The position numbers and the translations under genes were made by a program. Shown piece after piece: positions 43,772 through 53,513 of a stretch of DNA of 64,000 bases (the first letter of the stretch is position 1; each line of letters begins with the position of its first letter). The stretch comes from JBCBDX01 sp038529265. GTDB lineage: Bacteria > Pseudomonadota > Alphaproteobacteria > Rhizobiales > Rhizobiaceae. Location of the stretch: contig JBCBDX010000005.1 of assembly GCA_038529265.1 (NCBI GenBank), positions 124,001 to 188,000 on the forward strand, written 5' to 3'. The notes beneath the pieces were generated by a model. That model ran no database searches and was not told the origin of the DNA. It saw nothing but the letters and a program-made list of their open reading frames with translations.

Positions 43772-45304
43772 ATGGTATCGCGTGTATCGACCGTTTCATT
43801 TCAAGGCATAGAGGCCGTTGGCGTTGATGTGCAGGTGATGGTGTCACCTGGCAAGCAGGGCATGCATATTGTCGGCCTGCCGGACAAGGCTGTTGCTGAA
43901 AGCAGAGAGCGGGTACAATCCGCTTTGCACGCGTCTGGCCTTTCGATGCCGCCGAAAAAAGTGACGGTCAATCTGGCGCCCGCCGATCTGCCGAAAGAAG
44001 GGTCGCATTTCGATCTTCCAATAGCGCTCGGTTTGATGGCTGCGCTCGGCGCGATCCCCAGCGATGCTTTGGCGCGTTATGTTGTGTTGGGCGAACTGTC
44101 GCTGGACGGAACGATTGCATCCGTCACCGGCGCGCTACCAGCAGCGATTGCTGCCAATGCTGATGAGAAAGGCTTGATCTGTCCAAAACCATGCGGGCCG
44201 GAAGCGGCTTGGGCGGATGCGGACATGGATATTCTGGCGCCCCTTTCGCTTATCAGCCTTGCCAACCATTTTCGCGGTACGCAGGTTCTGTCTCGACCAG
44301 TTGCAGTTTCCCATGCACTGCCTGCCAACCTGCCGGATATGGCCGACGTCAAAGGGCAAGAAACTGCAAAACGCGCGCTGGAAGTAGCTGCTGGTGGAGG
44401 GCACAATCTGCTGATGAGTGGACCACCCGGCTCGGGCAAGTCCATGCTGGCGCAGCGGCTGGCCTCAATCCTGCCGCCACTTTCACCACGCGAATTGCTC
44501 GATGTTTCCATGATCCAATCGGTGGCAGGCGAGCTAGCAGGCGGAGCTTTGACTGACAGAAGACCGTTTCGTGCACCGCACCATTCAGCGTCCATGGCTG
44601 CGATGGTCGGTGGTGGTCTGCGCGTTAAACCCGGCGAAGTGTCTCTGGCGCACAATGGTGTTTTGTTTCTCGATGAGTTGCCGGAATTCACACCGCAAGT
44701 GCTCGACAGTTTACGCCAACCGTTGGAGACGGGCGAATGCGTGATTGCACGCGCCAATCATCGGGTTTCCTATCCTGCAAAAATTCAGCTGATCGCTGCC
44801 ATGAACCCCTGCCGCTGTGGCATGGCGGGGCAACCCGGCCATTCCTGCGCGCGCGGACACAAATGCGCAGCCGATTACCAAGCGCGTATTTCGGGCCCAT
44901 TACTCGACCGTATCGACTTGCGCATTGATGTGCCGGCCATCATGCCGGGCGACTTGATCCGTAACCGAACCGGCGAAACAAGCGCTCAGATTGCCGAAAG
45001 AGTGGCGCAAGCCCGCCAATGTCAAGGCGAACGCTACACCAGCCTACTTGGTGATGGTTCGATTACAAATGCCCATTGCCCAACATCAATCATTGAAGAT
45101 GTTGCAAAGGCTGATGCGAGCGCCATCGATCTGTTGGCCGAAGCTGCAGACAAGATGCATTTTTCAGCGCGCGGATATCACCGCATCTTGAAAGTTGCTC
45201 GCACGCTGGCGGATCTCGATGGCTCCGATGATGTGGGGCGCATCCACATTGCAGAAGCGATATCCTATCGAATGAGCAGTCAAAGCATGAAGATTGCAGC
45301 GTAA
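43772..45304 (+). CDS. comM: ComM/YifB family AAA+ ATPase (Mg-chelatase-like)
   Basis: 510 residues. Lon-type N-terminal domain (STVSFQGIEAVGVDVQVMVSPG), then the AAA+ module with Walker A SGPPGSGKSMLA, Walker B GVLFLDELPEF and a C-terminal lid (ARGYHRILKVARTLADL). ComM is a hexameric helicase promoting branch migration during homologous DNA integration. ATG at 43772 has GGGGCAGG upstream; an upstream ATG at 43751 is less likely. The SOS boxes suggest DNA-damage induction. Converges with the LysE gene, four bases apart. Confidence 0.95.
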   Translation: MVSRVSTVSFQGIEAVGVDVQVMVSPGKQGMHIVGLPDKAVAESRERVQSALHASGLSMPPKKVTVNLAPADLPKEGSHFDLPIALGLMAALGAIPSDALARYVVLGELSLDGTIASVTGALPAAIAANADEKGLICPKPCGPEAAWADADMDILAPLSLISLANHFRGTQVLSRPVAVSHALPANLPDMADVKGQETAKRALEVAAGGGHNLLMSGPPGSGKSMLAQRLASILPPLSPRELLDVSMIQSVAGELAGGALTDRRPFRAPHHSASMAAMVGGGLRVKPGEVSLAHNGVLFLDELPEFTPQVLDSLRQPLETGECVIARANHRVSYPAKIQLIAAMNPCRCGMAGQPGHSCARGHKCAADYQARISGPLLDRIDLRIDVPAIMPGDLIRNRTGETSAQIAERVAQARQCQGERYTSLLGDGSITNAHCPTSIIEDVAKADASAIDLLAEAADKMHFSARGYHRILKVARTLADLDGSDDVGRIHIAEAISYRMSSQSMKIAA

Positions 45305-45308
45305 CGCG

Positions 45309-45926
45309 TTAGTGGCTGCGGGCCGCGATGGTGATCGCTGCGCTACCAAGGAAAGTTGCGGCAATCCGGTTCATCAGTCGCAATAAGCGCGGCGTCTGCA
45401 AAAGAGAGCGGGCCTTTCCTGCCAATGCGATGTATGGCGTCATGGTAATGACCAGCACCACAAATGTCAGCGCTATCAAAAGGGCGAAGTCCGGCGGCGT
45501 GACCAAAGACAAGTCCATTAAATTGGGCAGAAGTGCCAAATAGAAGACGATGGTCTTAGGATTGCCCAGGGTTACGAATAGTCCCGCGCTGAAAGTTGCG
45601 ATCGCGTTGCGCCCGGCATTGGCTTCCACCGTTTTGCTCGTGATCCCGGCGCGCCACATTTTGAAAGCCATCCAGGCCAAATAGGCGGCACCGCAATATT
45701 TGATAACGACAAAAGCGGTCCCAAAAGTGTTGGCCAGGTACGCCAAACCCAGAATGGCAGCAGCGAGATAGATAACATCACCAAGTGTCAGGCCAAGCAG
45801 CATCGGAACCGTGTGGCGGAAACCTGCGCCAAGTGCATTGGCAACAAGCGCAATCACACCGGGCCCCGGGATAATCGCAGCGATGGCCAGCGCTACGGCA
45901 TAGGTTGCAAAATTAGTCCAATCCAC
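45309..45926 (-). CDS. LysE/RhtB family amino acid exporter
   Basis: 205 residues with six predicted helices. The family hallmark is IIPGPGVIALVANALGAGFR at the N-terminus, with GNPKTIVFYLALLP in helix 4. These export lysine, homoserine, threonine or related compounds; the cargo is unknown. GTG start. Converges with comM and is separated from dut by 63 bases on the same strand. Confidence 0.88.
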   Translation of the reverse strand: MDWTNFATYAVALAIAAIIPGPGVIALVANALGAGFRHTVPMLLGLTLGDVIYLAAAILGLAYLANTFGTAFVVIKYCGAAYLAWMAFKMWRAGITSKTVEANAGRNAIATFSAGLFVTLGNPKTIVFYLALLPNLMDLSLVTPPDFALLIALTFVVLVITMTPYIALAGKARSLLQTPRLLRLMNRIAATFLGSAAITIAARSH

Positions 45927-45989
45927 CTGCCTATTCCCATCTATCGTTCAAGCAGCTTTTTGCAAACGCATATGTGGCCAACATTCATT

Positions 45990-46451
45990 TCAAATCAATC
46001 CGGTTGAACCAAAACCACCGGCAGCGCGATCAGTGTCAGCAGGTCGTTCGTCAACAGGCACAAGCTGCGCCTGTATGGTCGGGGCGATCACCAATTGGGC
46101 GATGCGCGTGCCGCGTGTTATCGAAAACTGCTCCTGGCCCAGATTGATCAAAATGACTTTTAGCTCGCCGCGATAGTCTGCATCAATGGTGCCCGGCGTG
46201 TTCAGACATGTGATGCCGTGCTTTAAAGCCAATCCAGAACGAGGTCTTATCTGGCCCTCAAAACCAGATGGAATGGCGATGATCAAGCCGGTTGGAACGA
46301 GTGTTCTTTCGCCTGGTGCCAAAGACAAGGCTTCGTCAAGTGCAATCGCAGCGCGCAAATCCATCCCGGCGGCGCCTTGCGTTTCATAGGCAGGCAATGG
46401 CAATTCGCGCGCATGCGGCAATTGAAAAATGTCAATGAGTGGAACGGTCAT
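45990..46451 (-). CDS. dut: Deoxyuridine 5'-triphosphate nucleotidohydrolase
   Basis: 153 residues. It hydrolyses dUTP to dUMP, preventing uracil in DNA. All five trimeric dUTPase motifs are visible: AAGMDLRAA, RSGLALKHG, NTPGTIDADYRGE, ITRGTRIAQLVI and the C-terminal RAAGGFGSTG P-loop-like tail. ATG at 46451 fits; the longer frame to 46544 gives an unrelated N-terminus. Divergent from prfC. Confidence 0.97.
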   Translation of the reverse strand: MTVPLIDIFQLPHARELPLPAYETQGAAGMDLRAAIALDEALSLAPGERTLVPTGLIIAIPSGFEGQIRPRSGLALKHGITCLNTPGTIDADYRGELKVILINLGQEQFSITRGTRIAQLVIAPTIQAQLVPVDERPADTDRAAGGFGSTGLI

Positions 46452-46558
46452 GATGACCTGATCAAACGGATTAACAACGGCGTCAAGAGTGCATCCGCCG
46501 CGTTCCGTTGACTTCAAACGCAACGCCTGCCAATCACCGCGCAAAAAGCTGAGCTACC

Positions 46559-48154
46559 ATGCCCATTGATTTCAAAAATGAAGTGTCGCGCCGGCGCACC
46601 TTCGCGATCATCGCTCACCCGGACGCCGGGAAGACCACGCTGACTGAAAAGCTGTTGCTATTTGGTGGTGCCATCCAGCTTGCTGGCGAGGTAAAAGCCA
46701 AGAAGAACCGAACCCAGTCGCGGTCGGACTGGATGAAAATTGAACGCGAGCGCGGTATCTCGGTGGTGACTTCCGTGATGACCTTCGAGTATGGCGACAA
46801 TGTCTTCAACCTGCTGGATACTCCCGGTCACGAAGATTTTGCCGACGACACTTATCGCACACTCTCAGCGGTTGACTCTGCGGTCATGGTCATTGACGCC
46901 GCCAAGGGTATCGAACCGCGGACACTGAAACTTTTTGAAGTCTGCCGCCTGCGCGACATCCCGATCATCACGTTCGTCAACAAGATGGATCGTGAGAGCC
47001 GTGATCCTTTTGAAATTCTGGACGAGGTTGAAGAGAAGCTGGCCCTGGACACAGCGCCGGTCACTTGGCCAATCGGTCGCGCGAAGACCTTTTGCGGCAC
47101 CTATCATCTTTCCAAGAATGCGGTGCGCGGAGCAGATGAGCAGGCCAAAAGAACACCGGTCAACGGGCCAGAAGCCGACAGCGCGGCCGGTTTGCTTCCA
47201 GAAAATGAGCGCGAGGAATTTGCAGATCAGGTCAATCTGGCGCGCGAAGCGTGCAACCCGTTTGATCAACTGGCCTATCTGGAAGGGCATATGACGCCTG
47301 TCTACTGGGGTTCCGCACTACGTAACTTTGGTGTTCGTGATCTGATTGAAGCGCTCGGCGAATTTGCGCCCCAGCCAAAGGCTCAAAAAGCGGAAAGCCG
47401 GGAAGTGGTGGCGACCGAACCCAAGCTCAGCGCCTTTGTGTTCAAGATCCAAGCTAATATGGATCCCAATCACCGCGACCGCATTGCTTTTGCACGCGTC
47501 TGTTCTGGAGCACTCAATCGCGGCATGAAGGCGACATTGTCGCGCACCGGCAAAGCGATCACGCTTTCTGCGCCACAGTTTTTCTTTGCGCACCAACGCC
47601 AAACTGCAGACACCGCGCTTGCAGGCGATGTGGTTGGCATTCCGAACCACGGCGCGCTGCGCATTGGCGATACGCTCACTGAAGGCGAACCATTGGTTTT
47701 CCATGGCGTACCCAACTTCGCGCCAGAAATCTTACGCCGTGTGCGGCTCAAGGACGCCATGAAGGGTAAAAAGTTGACCGAAGCACTCCAGCAGATGGCT
47801 GAAGAGGGTGTGGTTCAACTGTTCATCCCCGAAGATGGTTCACCGTCGGTCGTGGGCGTCGTTGGAGCGCTGCAGCTCGATGTTCTGGAAGCGCGGCTCG
47901 ATGTTGAATACAGCCTTCCTGTCGCCTTCGAAGCCGCCCGATTTTCCGTTTGCCGTTGGATATCGTCTGAAAAGCGTGAGGCTTTGGATGACTTCGTCAA
48001 CAAACAGCGTGCCTCGATCGCGCGTGATCTGGATGGCGATCCTGTCTTCTTGGCCGAGAATGCGTTCTCGCTCAATTACGAGGCCGAGCGCGCGCCCGAC
48101 ATCGTGTTTGAGGCCATCAAAGACTATCAGGTCAGCGCCAAAAAGGCGGCCTGA
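46559..48154 (+). CDS. prfC: Peptide chain release factor 3
   Basis: 531 residues, GTPase that removes RF1/RF2 after termination. G1 AHPDAGKTTLTEKL, G2 region RGISVVTSVMTFEY, G3 DTPGHEDF, G4 NKMDRE. Full length with C-terminal domains (LKDAMKGKKLTEALQQMAEEGVVQLF). Divergent from dut and convergent with the aldo/keto reductase gene, eight bases apart. Confidence 0.97.
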   Translation: MPIDFKNEVSRRRTFAIIAHPDAGKTTLTEKLLLFGGAIQLAGEVKAKKNRTQSRSDWMKIERERGISVVTSVMTFEYGDNVFNLLDTPGHEDFADDTYRTLSAVDSAVMVIDAAKGIEPRTLKLFEVCRLRDIPIITFVNKMDRESRDPFEILDEVEEKLALDTAPVTWPIGRAKTFCGTYHLSKNAVRGADEQAKRTPVNGPEADSAAGLLPENEREEFADQVNLAREACNPFDQLAYLEGHMTPVYWGSALRNFGVRDLIEALGEFAPQPKAQKAESREVVATEPKLSAFVFKIQANMDPNHRDRIAFARVCSGALNRGMKATLSRTGKAITLSAPQFFFAHQRQTADTALAGDVVGIPNHGALRIGDTLTEGEPLVFHGVPNFAPEILRRVRLKDAMKGKKLTEALQQMAEEGVVQLFIPEDGSPSVVGVVGALQLDVLEARLDVEYSLPVAFEAARFSVCRWISSEKREALDDFVNKQRASIARDLDGDPVFLAENAFSLNYEAERAPDIVFEAIKDYQVSAKKAA

Positions 48155-48162
48155 TCGCTCGG

Positions 48163-49206
48163 TTAGAACGGCATCGGATGATATTGATTAGCCGTCTCAA
48201 TATCCTGAATTGCCTCGTCCGACAATTGAAGTTGCTCTGCGTCGATGCAGACTTTCAACTGCTCCATCGATGTTGCGCCGATGATGATTGATGCAACAAA
48301 GGGCTTTGTAAGACACCAAGCCAACGCCATCTGAGTCGGGTCAAGACCATGTTTCTTGGCGATGTTAAGATAGGCTGTCGTTGCAGGCGCCGAACGTTCA
48401 TGGATGCGGCCATGGAGACCCGGATTGATCGCGCCGCGCGAACCTTCCGGAATGTCACCATTTTCATATTTGCCCGACAGCAAACCGCCAGCCAGCGATG
48501 TGTAGGTCAGAAGGCCAACATCTTCATGATGGCTCATCTCGGCCATATCCAGATCATGCAATCGATGCAGCATGGAATATTCATTCTGAACCGAGGCGAC
48601 GCGTGGCCAACCATTCTTCTCGGCCAATTTGAGATATTGCATCGTGCCCCAGACGGTTTCGTTTGACAGGCCGACATGGCGAATTTTGCCTTCCTTCACC
48701 AATTCATCCAACGCACGCAAAATCTCGTTTGTGTCGTCAAGTGCTTTGGTTGTGTCCTGCTTCCAAGGCGCATAGCCCCAGTTCTGACGGAAGTGATAAG
48801 AACCACGGTTCGGCCAATGCACCTGATAAAGATCGATATAGTCGGTCTGAAGCCGCTTCAATGAGCGCTCACAGGCTGCTTTAACCTTGTTGAAATCGTT
48901 GGGGCGCCCGTCGTCTATCCCATGGCCACCGGGACCAATGACTTTCGTTGCCAAAATCACATCATCGCGCTTGCCGCGTTCAGCAAACCAAGTACCGATC
49001 TGGCGCTCGGTGTTGCCGTGTGTCTCGGTCCTGAACGGCGTGGTCGGATACATCTCGGCAGTGTCAAAGAAGTTCACGCCGCACTCGACCGCATAATCCA
49101 TTTGCTCGTGAGCTTCGGCCTCGTTGTTCTGAGATCCCCACGTCATGGTGCCAAGGCAAATTTCAGGCACGTTGATGCCCGTGCGGCCAAGTTTGCGCGT
49201 TTTCAT
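48163..49206 (-). CDS. Aldo/keto reductase (Tas-like)
   Basis: 347 residues, TIM-barrel NADP(H) oxidoreductase. RKLGRTGINVPEICLGTMTWG start, FFDTAEMYP with the catalytic Asp/Tyr, LATKVIGPGG with Lys, and DLYQVHWPNR with His make the tetrad. It resembles Tas/YajO-type reductases of unknown physiological substrate. GGGGAAT precedes the ATG. Divergent from the GST gene. Confidence 0.88.
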   Translation of the reverse strand: MKTRKLGRTGINVPEICLGTMTWGSQNNEAEAHEQMDYAVECGVNFFDTAEMYPTTPFRTETHGNTERQIGTWFAERGKRDDVILATKVIGPGGHGIDDGRPNDFNKVKAACERSLKRLQTDYIDLYQVHWPNRGSYHFRQNWGYAPWKQDTTKALDDTNEILRALDELVKEGKIRHVGLSNETVWGTMQYLKLAEKNGWPRVASVQNEYSMLHRLHDLDMAEMSHHEDVGLLTYTSLAGGLLSGKYENGDIPEGSRGAINPGLHGRIHERSAPATTAYLNIAKKHGLDPTQMALAWCLTKPFVASIIIGATSMEQLKVCIDAEQLQLSDEAIQDIETANQYHPMPF

Positions 49207-49267
49207 GGCTGATTCCCCGTTCTTATGTGAATTGATTGGTGGGCGATGCGTGCATAATTAGGTCTCT

Positions 49268-49954
49268 ATGAACCAAACACCAATGCCGATCCTCTACTCA
49301 TTTCGACGGTGCCCCTACGCTATGCGCGCGCGACTGGCAATTGCGAGCGCAGGCATCACTGTTGAGCTGCGCGAGATCTTATTGCGAGACAAGCCTCAAG
49401 CGATGATCGACGCATCACCCAAAGCAACAGTGCCTGTTCTGGTGCTGCAAGACGGCACCGTCATTGATGAGAGTCGCGACGTTGGTGCTTGGGCTTTGTG
49501 CAAGCATGATCCGCATGGGTGGCTTAATGTCAATCAACCGACGCTCAACGCACTGATCGACCGGAATGATGGGCCGTTCAAACGCGCGCTTGATCGCTAC
49601 AAGTATCCCAATCGCTATCCTGATGAGAAAATCGACGCTGAAGCTCAGCGCGAAATAGCGGCACAAACCATCATGGATCATGAAAAACGGCTGAGAGAAA
49701 CCAAATGGCTGCTAGGCGACAGTCCCAGCTGGGCTGACTATGCCGTACTGCCGTTTGTTCGCCAGTATGCGCATGTGGACAAGGACTGGTTCTGGTCGCA
49801 ACCCTGGCCGCATGTCATCAGCTGGCTGGATGAGTTTCTGGCGTCTGAACGGTTCGGGTACGCCATGTCAAAGTTCTCGCTTTGGAAAGAAGGAGATCCG
49901 CCGCTCCTGTTCGGCGCACCAGATGTTGCACTTTGTCACAACAAGACCATTTGA
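49268..49954 (+). CDS. Glutathione S-transferase family protein (CPYA active site)
   Basis: 228 residues. Thioredoxin-like domain with the cysteine motif FRRCPYAMRARLA (C15), then an all-helical C-terminal domain (residues ~90-215). CPYA at this position is typical of omega-like or glutaredoxin-type GSTs that use a cysteine nucleophile, so thiol transfer or dehalogenase-type chemistry is more likely than classical conjugation (inference). Confidence 0.82.
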   Translation: MNQTPMPILYSFRRCPYAMRARLAIASAGITVELREILLRDKPQAMIDASPKATVPVLVLQDGTVIDESRDVGAWALCKHDPHGWLNVNQPTLNALIDRNDGPFKRALDRYKYPNRYPDEKIDAEAQREIAAQTIMDHEKRLRETKWLLGDSPSWADYAVLPFVRQYAHVDKDWFWSQPWPHVISWLDEFLASERFGYAMSKFSLWKEGDPPLLFGAPDVALCHNKTI

Positions 49955-50003
49955 ACTAACCAGCTAGACCGCCATATTCTCTCCCGTAGGCAAGGAGAGT
50001 TTC

Positions 50004-51389
50004 TTGGATACCAAGCCGCAACCATTTGTTCCGCCGCATCCCGTGCCACGCACGCGCCCACCATCGCGCCTCGAAGTTATTCGAACGGTGATGCGCAATC
50101 CGCTCGAACTTTGGGGTGAACCATCCTACACGATGACGCACATCAAGGCGGCTTTGTTCAATGAAACAACAATCATCGCCAATCACCCGGAGCTGATCCG
50201 GCATGTGCTCGTGGATAATGTGAAGAACTTTGACATGGCGCGCGTGCGTCAGCTTATCCTGCGTCCAATCCTGCGCGACGGGCTTCTAACCGCCGAAGGC
50301 GATGTCTGGAAGCGTTCACGCAAGGCGATGGCCCCTGTCTTTACGCCCAAACACATTCGCGGTTTTGCTGACATGATGAAGGCGCGGGTCGACCAATTTC
50401 TTGATCGCTACCGCGAGGAAGAAACGGTACGCGATGTCGCCGTCGACATGACCGAGCTGACTTATGAAGTGCTCGCAGTCACGCTGTTTTCCGATGAAGT
50501 TATGACCGAGGGCATGGACTTTGCTGACGATGTCGACCGCCTGCTGTCCACCATGGGCCAGGTCGATCCACTCGATCTTTTAAAAGCGCCAGAATGGTTG
50601 CCTCGTATTCAGCGTTTACGGGGGCGTCGGGTCATGGAGAAGTTTCGCAACGTCGTTCGTCGCACAATGGAAGAACGCCGTCGCAAGATGCAGAATGATC
50701 CGCAAAGCGTTCAGAACGATTTTCTGACATTATTGTTGAATGCCGAGGGACCGGACGGGCTTTCTGCCGATGAGATCGAAGACAATCTGATCACTTTTAT
50801 CGGGGCAGGTCACGAGACGACTGCTCGGGCGCTGGGCTGGACGCTTTATTGCCTTGCCAACTCGCCGCATGATTTGGCGCTGATTGATGACGAAATCGAC
50901 GCTGTGCTTGCAGGTGACCCGCCACCTGTTGAGTGGCTCGACAAAATGCCAAAAACTCGCGCGGCATTTGAGGAAGCCATGCGCCTTTATCCGCCGGCAG
51001 CCACTATCAATCGGAAGGCGATTGAAAGCGAAACTTTGACGTTCTCAAATGGCGAAACGCTGGAGATCGACAAGGACAATACAGTGCTTGTCATGCCTTG
51101 GGTGCTGCACCGGCATCGCGATTATTGGGTCAACCCGAATGCGTTTATGCCGTCGCGTTTTTGGCCCGAAAACCGCGACTCCATTGATCGCTTTCAATAT
51201 TTGCCGTTTGGCGTTGGGCCACGCATCTGCATCGGCGCAACCTTTGCGTTGCAGGAAGCGGTGATCGCGCTGGCGCTGCTCTTGAAAGAGTTTCGCTTTG
51301 AGCCAACGCCGGGCCTCAATCCGTGGCCCGTCCAAAAACTGACCGTTCAGGCACAAAACGGCTTGCCGATGAAAGTGCGCAAGCGCTAG
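50004..51389 (+). CDS. Cytochrome P450
   Basis: 461 residues. I-helix GAGHETTARAL (oxygen activation), K-helix ExxR in FEEAMRLYPP, the PSRFWPEN meander and the heme-binding FGVGPRICIG with C409 are all intact; no membrane anchor is visible, so it is soluble. Needs separate redox partners, none of which is encoded nearby. TTG start at 50004 with an excellent AAGGAG. A HyuA-type gene follows after 21 bases, likely co-transcribed. Substrate unknown; the length and motifs fit the fatty-acid/terpenoid hydroxylase-like bacterial P450s. Confidence 0.9.
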   Translation: MDTKPQPFVPPHPVPRTRPPSRLEVIRTVMRNPLELWGEPSYTMTHIKAALFNETTIIANHPELIRHVLVDNVKNFDMARVRQLILRPILRDGLLTAEGDVWKRSRKAMAPVFTPKHIRGFADMMKARVDQFLDRYREEETVRDVAVDMTELTYEVLAVTLFSDEVMTEGMDFADDVDRLLSTMGQVDPLDLLKAPEWLPRIQRLRGRRVMEKFRNVVRRTMEERRRKMQNDPQSVQNDFLTLLLNAEGPDGLSADEIEDNLITFIGAGHETTARALGWTLYCLANSPHDLALIDDEIDAVLAGDPPPVEWLDKMPKTRAAFEEAMRLYPPAATINRKAIESETLTFSNGETLEIDKDNTVLVMPWVLHRHRDYWVNPNAFMPSRFWPENRDSIDRFQYLPFGVGPRICIGATFALQEAVIALALLLKEFRFEPTPGLNPWPVQKLTVQAQNGLPMKVRKR

Positions 51390-51410
51390 GGGCAGGTTTT
51401 TAGGAAAGCC

Positions 51411-53408
51411 ATGCCTTTTTTCATCGGCCTTGATACGGGCGGCACATATACCGACGCCATCATTTTTGATGATGAGAAACAAAGCGTCGTTGTCAAAAGC
51501 AAAGCGCTGACAACGCACCATGATCTTTCCATCGGGACCGGTGAAGCGCTGACGGCCTTGTTTGCAGACAGTCCGGTATCAGCCGGTGACATCGCCATGG
51601 TCTGTCTTTCCACGACACTAGCCACCAATGCATTGGTTGAGGGCCATAGCGAGCGCGCTGGCCTTATCATGATCGGGTTTGAGGATCGCGATCTTGATCG
51701 CGCTGGTTTGCGCGAGACACTCGGTGGTGATCCGGTTCTTATTGTGCCCGGCGGGCATGACGTGCATGGGCGGGCCAAGCCGTTTGATCTAGATGGTGCG
51801 ATGGTACGAATCGCGGAGGCTTTGCCCGACGTATCTGGCTATGGGGTGGCGGGGCTTTTTGCAGTGCGTAATCCCGAGCACGAGATTGCAGTGCGCGATG
51901 CGTTGCAGCACCAAACCGGTAAACCCGTCACGTGCAGCCACGAACTCTCTGCCGAACTGGATGGACCAAGGCGGGCGCTTACAACGCTGCTCAATGCCCG
52001 GCTCGTGCCCCTGATCGATCAGCTGATGGTCGCCGTGGCAACGCAGTTAACCCGGTTAGGGATCAGCTGCCCGGTTATGGTGGTTCGTGGCGATGGCTCG
52101 CTGGTTTCCCAGAAATTTGCGCAACAAAGGCCGATCGAAACCATCATGTCCGGCCCAGCAGCGAGCCTTGTTGGCGCACATTTTCTGACTGGCTGTGATC
52201 AAGCGTTGGTCTCCGACATTGGCGGCACCACCACGGATATCGCGCTTTTGGAGGCCGGTGTGCCAAAGATTGACCCCAGTGGCGCAACCGTTGGCGGGCT
52301 ACGAACCATGGTCAAAGCTATCGCCATGCAGACGTACGGCCTTGGTGGCGACAGTGCCGTCAAGCTGGACGATAACCGGCTTAATCCAACAATCGAGCTC
52401 GGGCCGGAACGTGTCATCCCGCTTTCACTTCTGGGAAAGATGTATGGGGAACCCGTCATCACTGCATTAAAAAAGCAGTTGAGTGCACCGTTTCCTGATC
52501 GCTTGGCTGGCACTTTTGTCTGGAAGCGTGACCTAGCTGATCGCCCGATCTCTGGACTTTCCAAGACCGAGTTTGCGCTGCTCAATCAACTGCCGGCTAC
52601 GCCTCAGCCTGCCTCCGATGTGTTGAAGGGACAAAGCGCTCAAGCCAGCTTGCGTGCCCTTATCAAACGCGGTTTGGCCAGCCTCAGCGCCGTGACGCCT
52701 TCGGATGCGCAACATGTGCTCGGGAAGATGAGTCATTGGGACATGCAAGCCGCCCAGCTCGGTATCGACATTTTAGCGCAGCAAAAAGATGGGTACGGCA
52801 AGCCGCTTGCGCCCTCCGGCAACGCGTTAGCTAGTCGGATTGTTGAACGCCTTGTCCATTTGAGTGCGCAACGGTGTCTGGAGACTGCGCTTGGAGAAAA
52901 TGGTGGGACGCTCGCTAAATCCGACTTGGCCCAACAGGCATTGAAAGGTGAAAAGGGTATCGCCAATTTTTCGGTGCAGTTTGATCGACCGATCATCGGA
53001 CTTGGTGCTGGCGCGCAAGCCTACTACCCTGATGTTGGTGAGAAGCTGAATACGCTCTCCATCGTTCCGGCGCATGCTGATGTGGCTAATGCTGTCGGTG
53101 CTGTCACCGGGCAAATTCGCATCACGCAGAAACTGGAAGTAGCGCCTAGCGATGATGGCCGCTTTCGTATTTTGGGTGGTGATCTGTCAGACGATGATCG
53201 TAATCACCGCGATGAAGCTAGCGCGCTCAATGCGGCACGCACGGCTGTTCGACAGTTGGCGGAAAAGTCCGCGCTGGAGGCTGGTGCGCAAGAAGCGGAA
53301 GTTATCATATGTGAAGATATTAAACGCGTGCAGATTGACGGCCTGGAACAGTTTGTGAGCGCCACGGTTTTTGCCGATGTTTTGGCGCGACCAAGCCTGG
53401 CCAAGTGA
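51411..53408 (+). CDS. Hydantoinase/oxoprolinase-family ATPase (HyuA-like), no HyuB
   Basis: 665 residues. N-terminal hydantoinase A segment (GLDTGGTYTDAIIFDD), central ATPase core (GGTTTDIALLE, SDIGGTTTDI type) and C-terminal domain. HyuA proteins usually act with a HyuB partner to open cyclic amides using ATP; no HyuB is found in the window. It may be self-sufficient like some acetone-carboxylase-type or glutamyl-cyclising relatives. AGGAA lies upstream of the ATG; a P450 gene precedes it. Confidence 0.78.
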   Translation: MPFFIGLDTGGTYTDAIIFDDEKQSVVVKSKALTTHHDLSIGTGEALTALFADSPVSAGDIAMVCLSTTLATNALVEGHSERAGLIMIGFEDRDLDRAGLRETLGGDPVLIVPGGHDVHGRAKPFDLDGAMVRIAEALPDVSGYGVAGLFAVRNPEHEIAVRDALQHQTGKPVTCSHELSAELDGPRRALTTLLNARLVPLIDQLMVAVATQLTRLGISCPVMVVRGDGSLVSQKFAQQRPIETIMSGPAASLVGAHFLTGCDQALVSDIGGTTTDIALLEAGVPKIDPSGATVGGLRTMVKAIAMQTYGLGGDSAVKLDDNRLNPTIELGPERVIPLSLLGKMYGEPVITALKKQLSAPFPDRLAGTFVWKRDLADRPISGLSKTEFALLNQLPATPQPASDVLKGQSAQASLRALIKRGLASLSAVTPSDAQHVLGKMSHWDMQAAQLGIDILAQQKDGYGKPLAPSGNALASRIVERLVHLSAQRCLETALGENGGTLAKSDLAQQALKGEKGIANFSVQFDRPIIGLGAGAQAYYPDVGEKLNTLSIVPAHADVANAVGAVTGQIRITQKLEVAPSDDGRFRILGGDLSDDDRNHRDEASALNAARTAVRQLAEKSALEAGAQEAEVIICEDIKRVQIDGLEQFVSATVFADVLARPSLAK

Positions 53409-53457
53409 CACCGCCATTTTATCCGAAATGTTAATAATGATTGTCACTCGTGCTGCA

Positions 53458-53486
53458 TTGACACAAATCGGCACGCGCCTTTATTC
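53458..53486 (+). promoter_or_regulatory. Possible glcB promoter
   Basis: TTGACA at 53458-53463 and TTATTC at 53481-53486 are 17 bases apart, 27 bases before the glcB start. The -35 is perfect; the -10 is poor but acceptable in alphaproteobacteria. Confidence 0.4.
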
Positions 53487-53513
53487 GACCGGCAACGGGA
53501 AATGGAGAGGATC

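Noticed and set aside
53404..53448. Inverted AGTGACA / TGTCACT and a weak Fur-like AT-rich stretch before glcB
   Set aside because: The arms are 31 bases apart and the Fur resemblance is too loose; no regulator-specific pattern holds.
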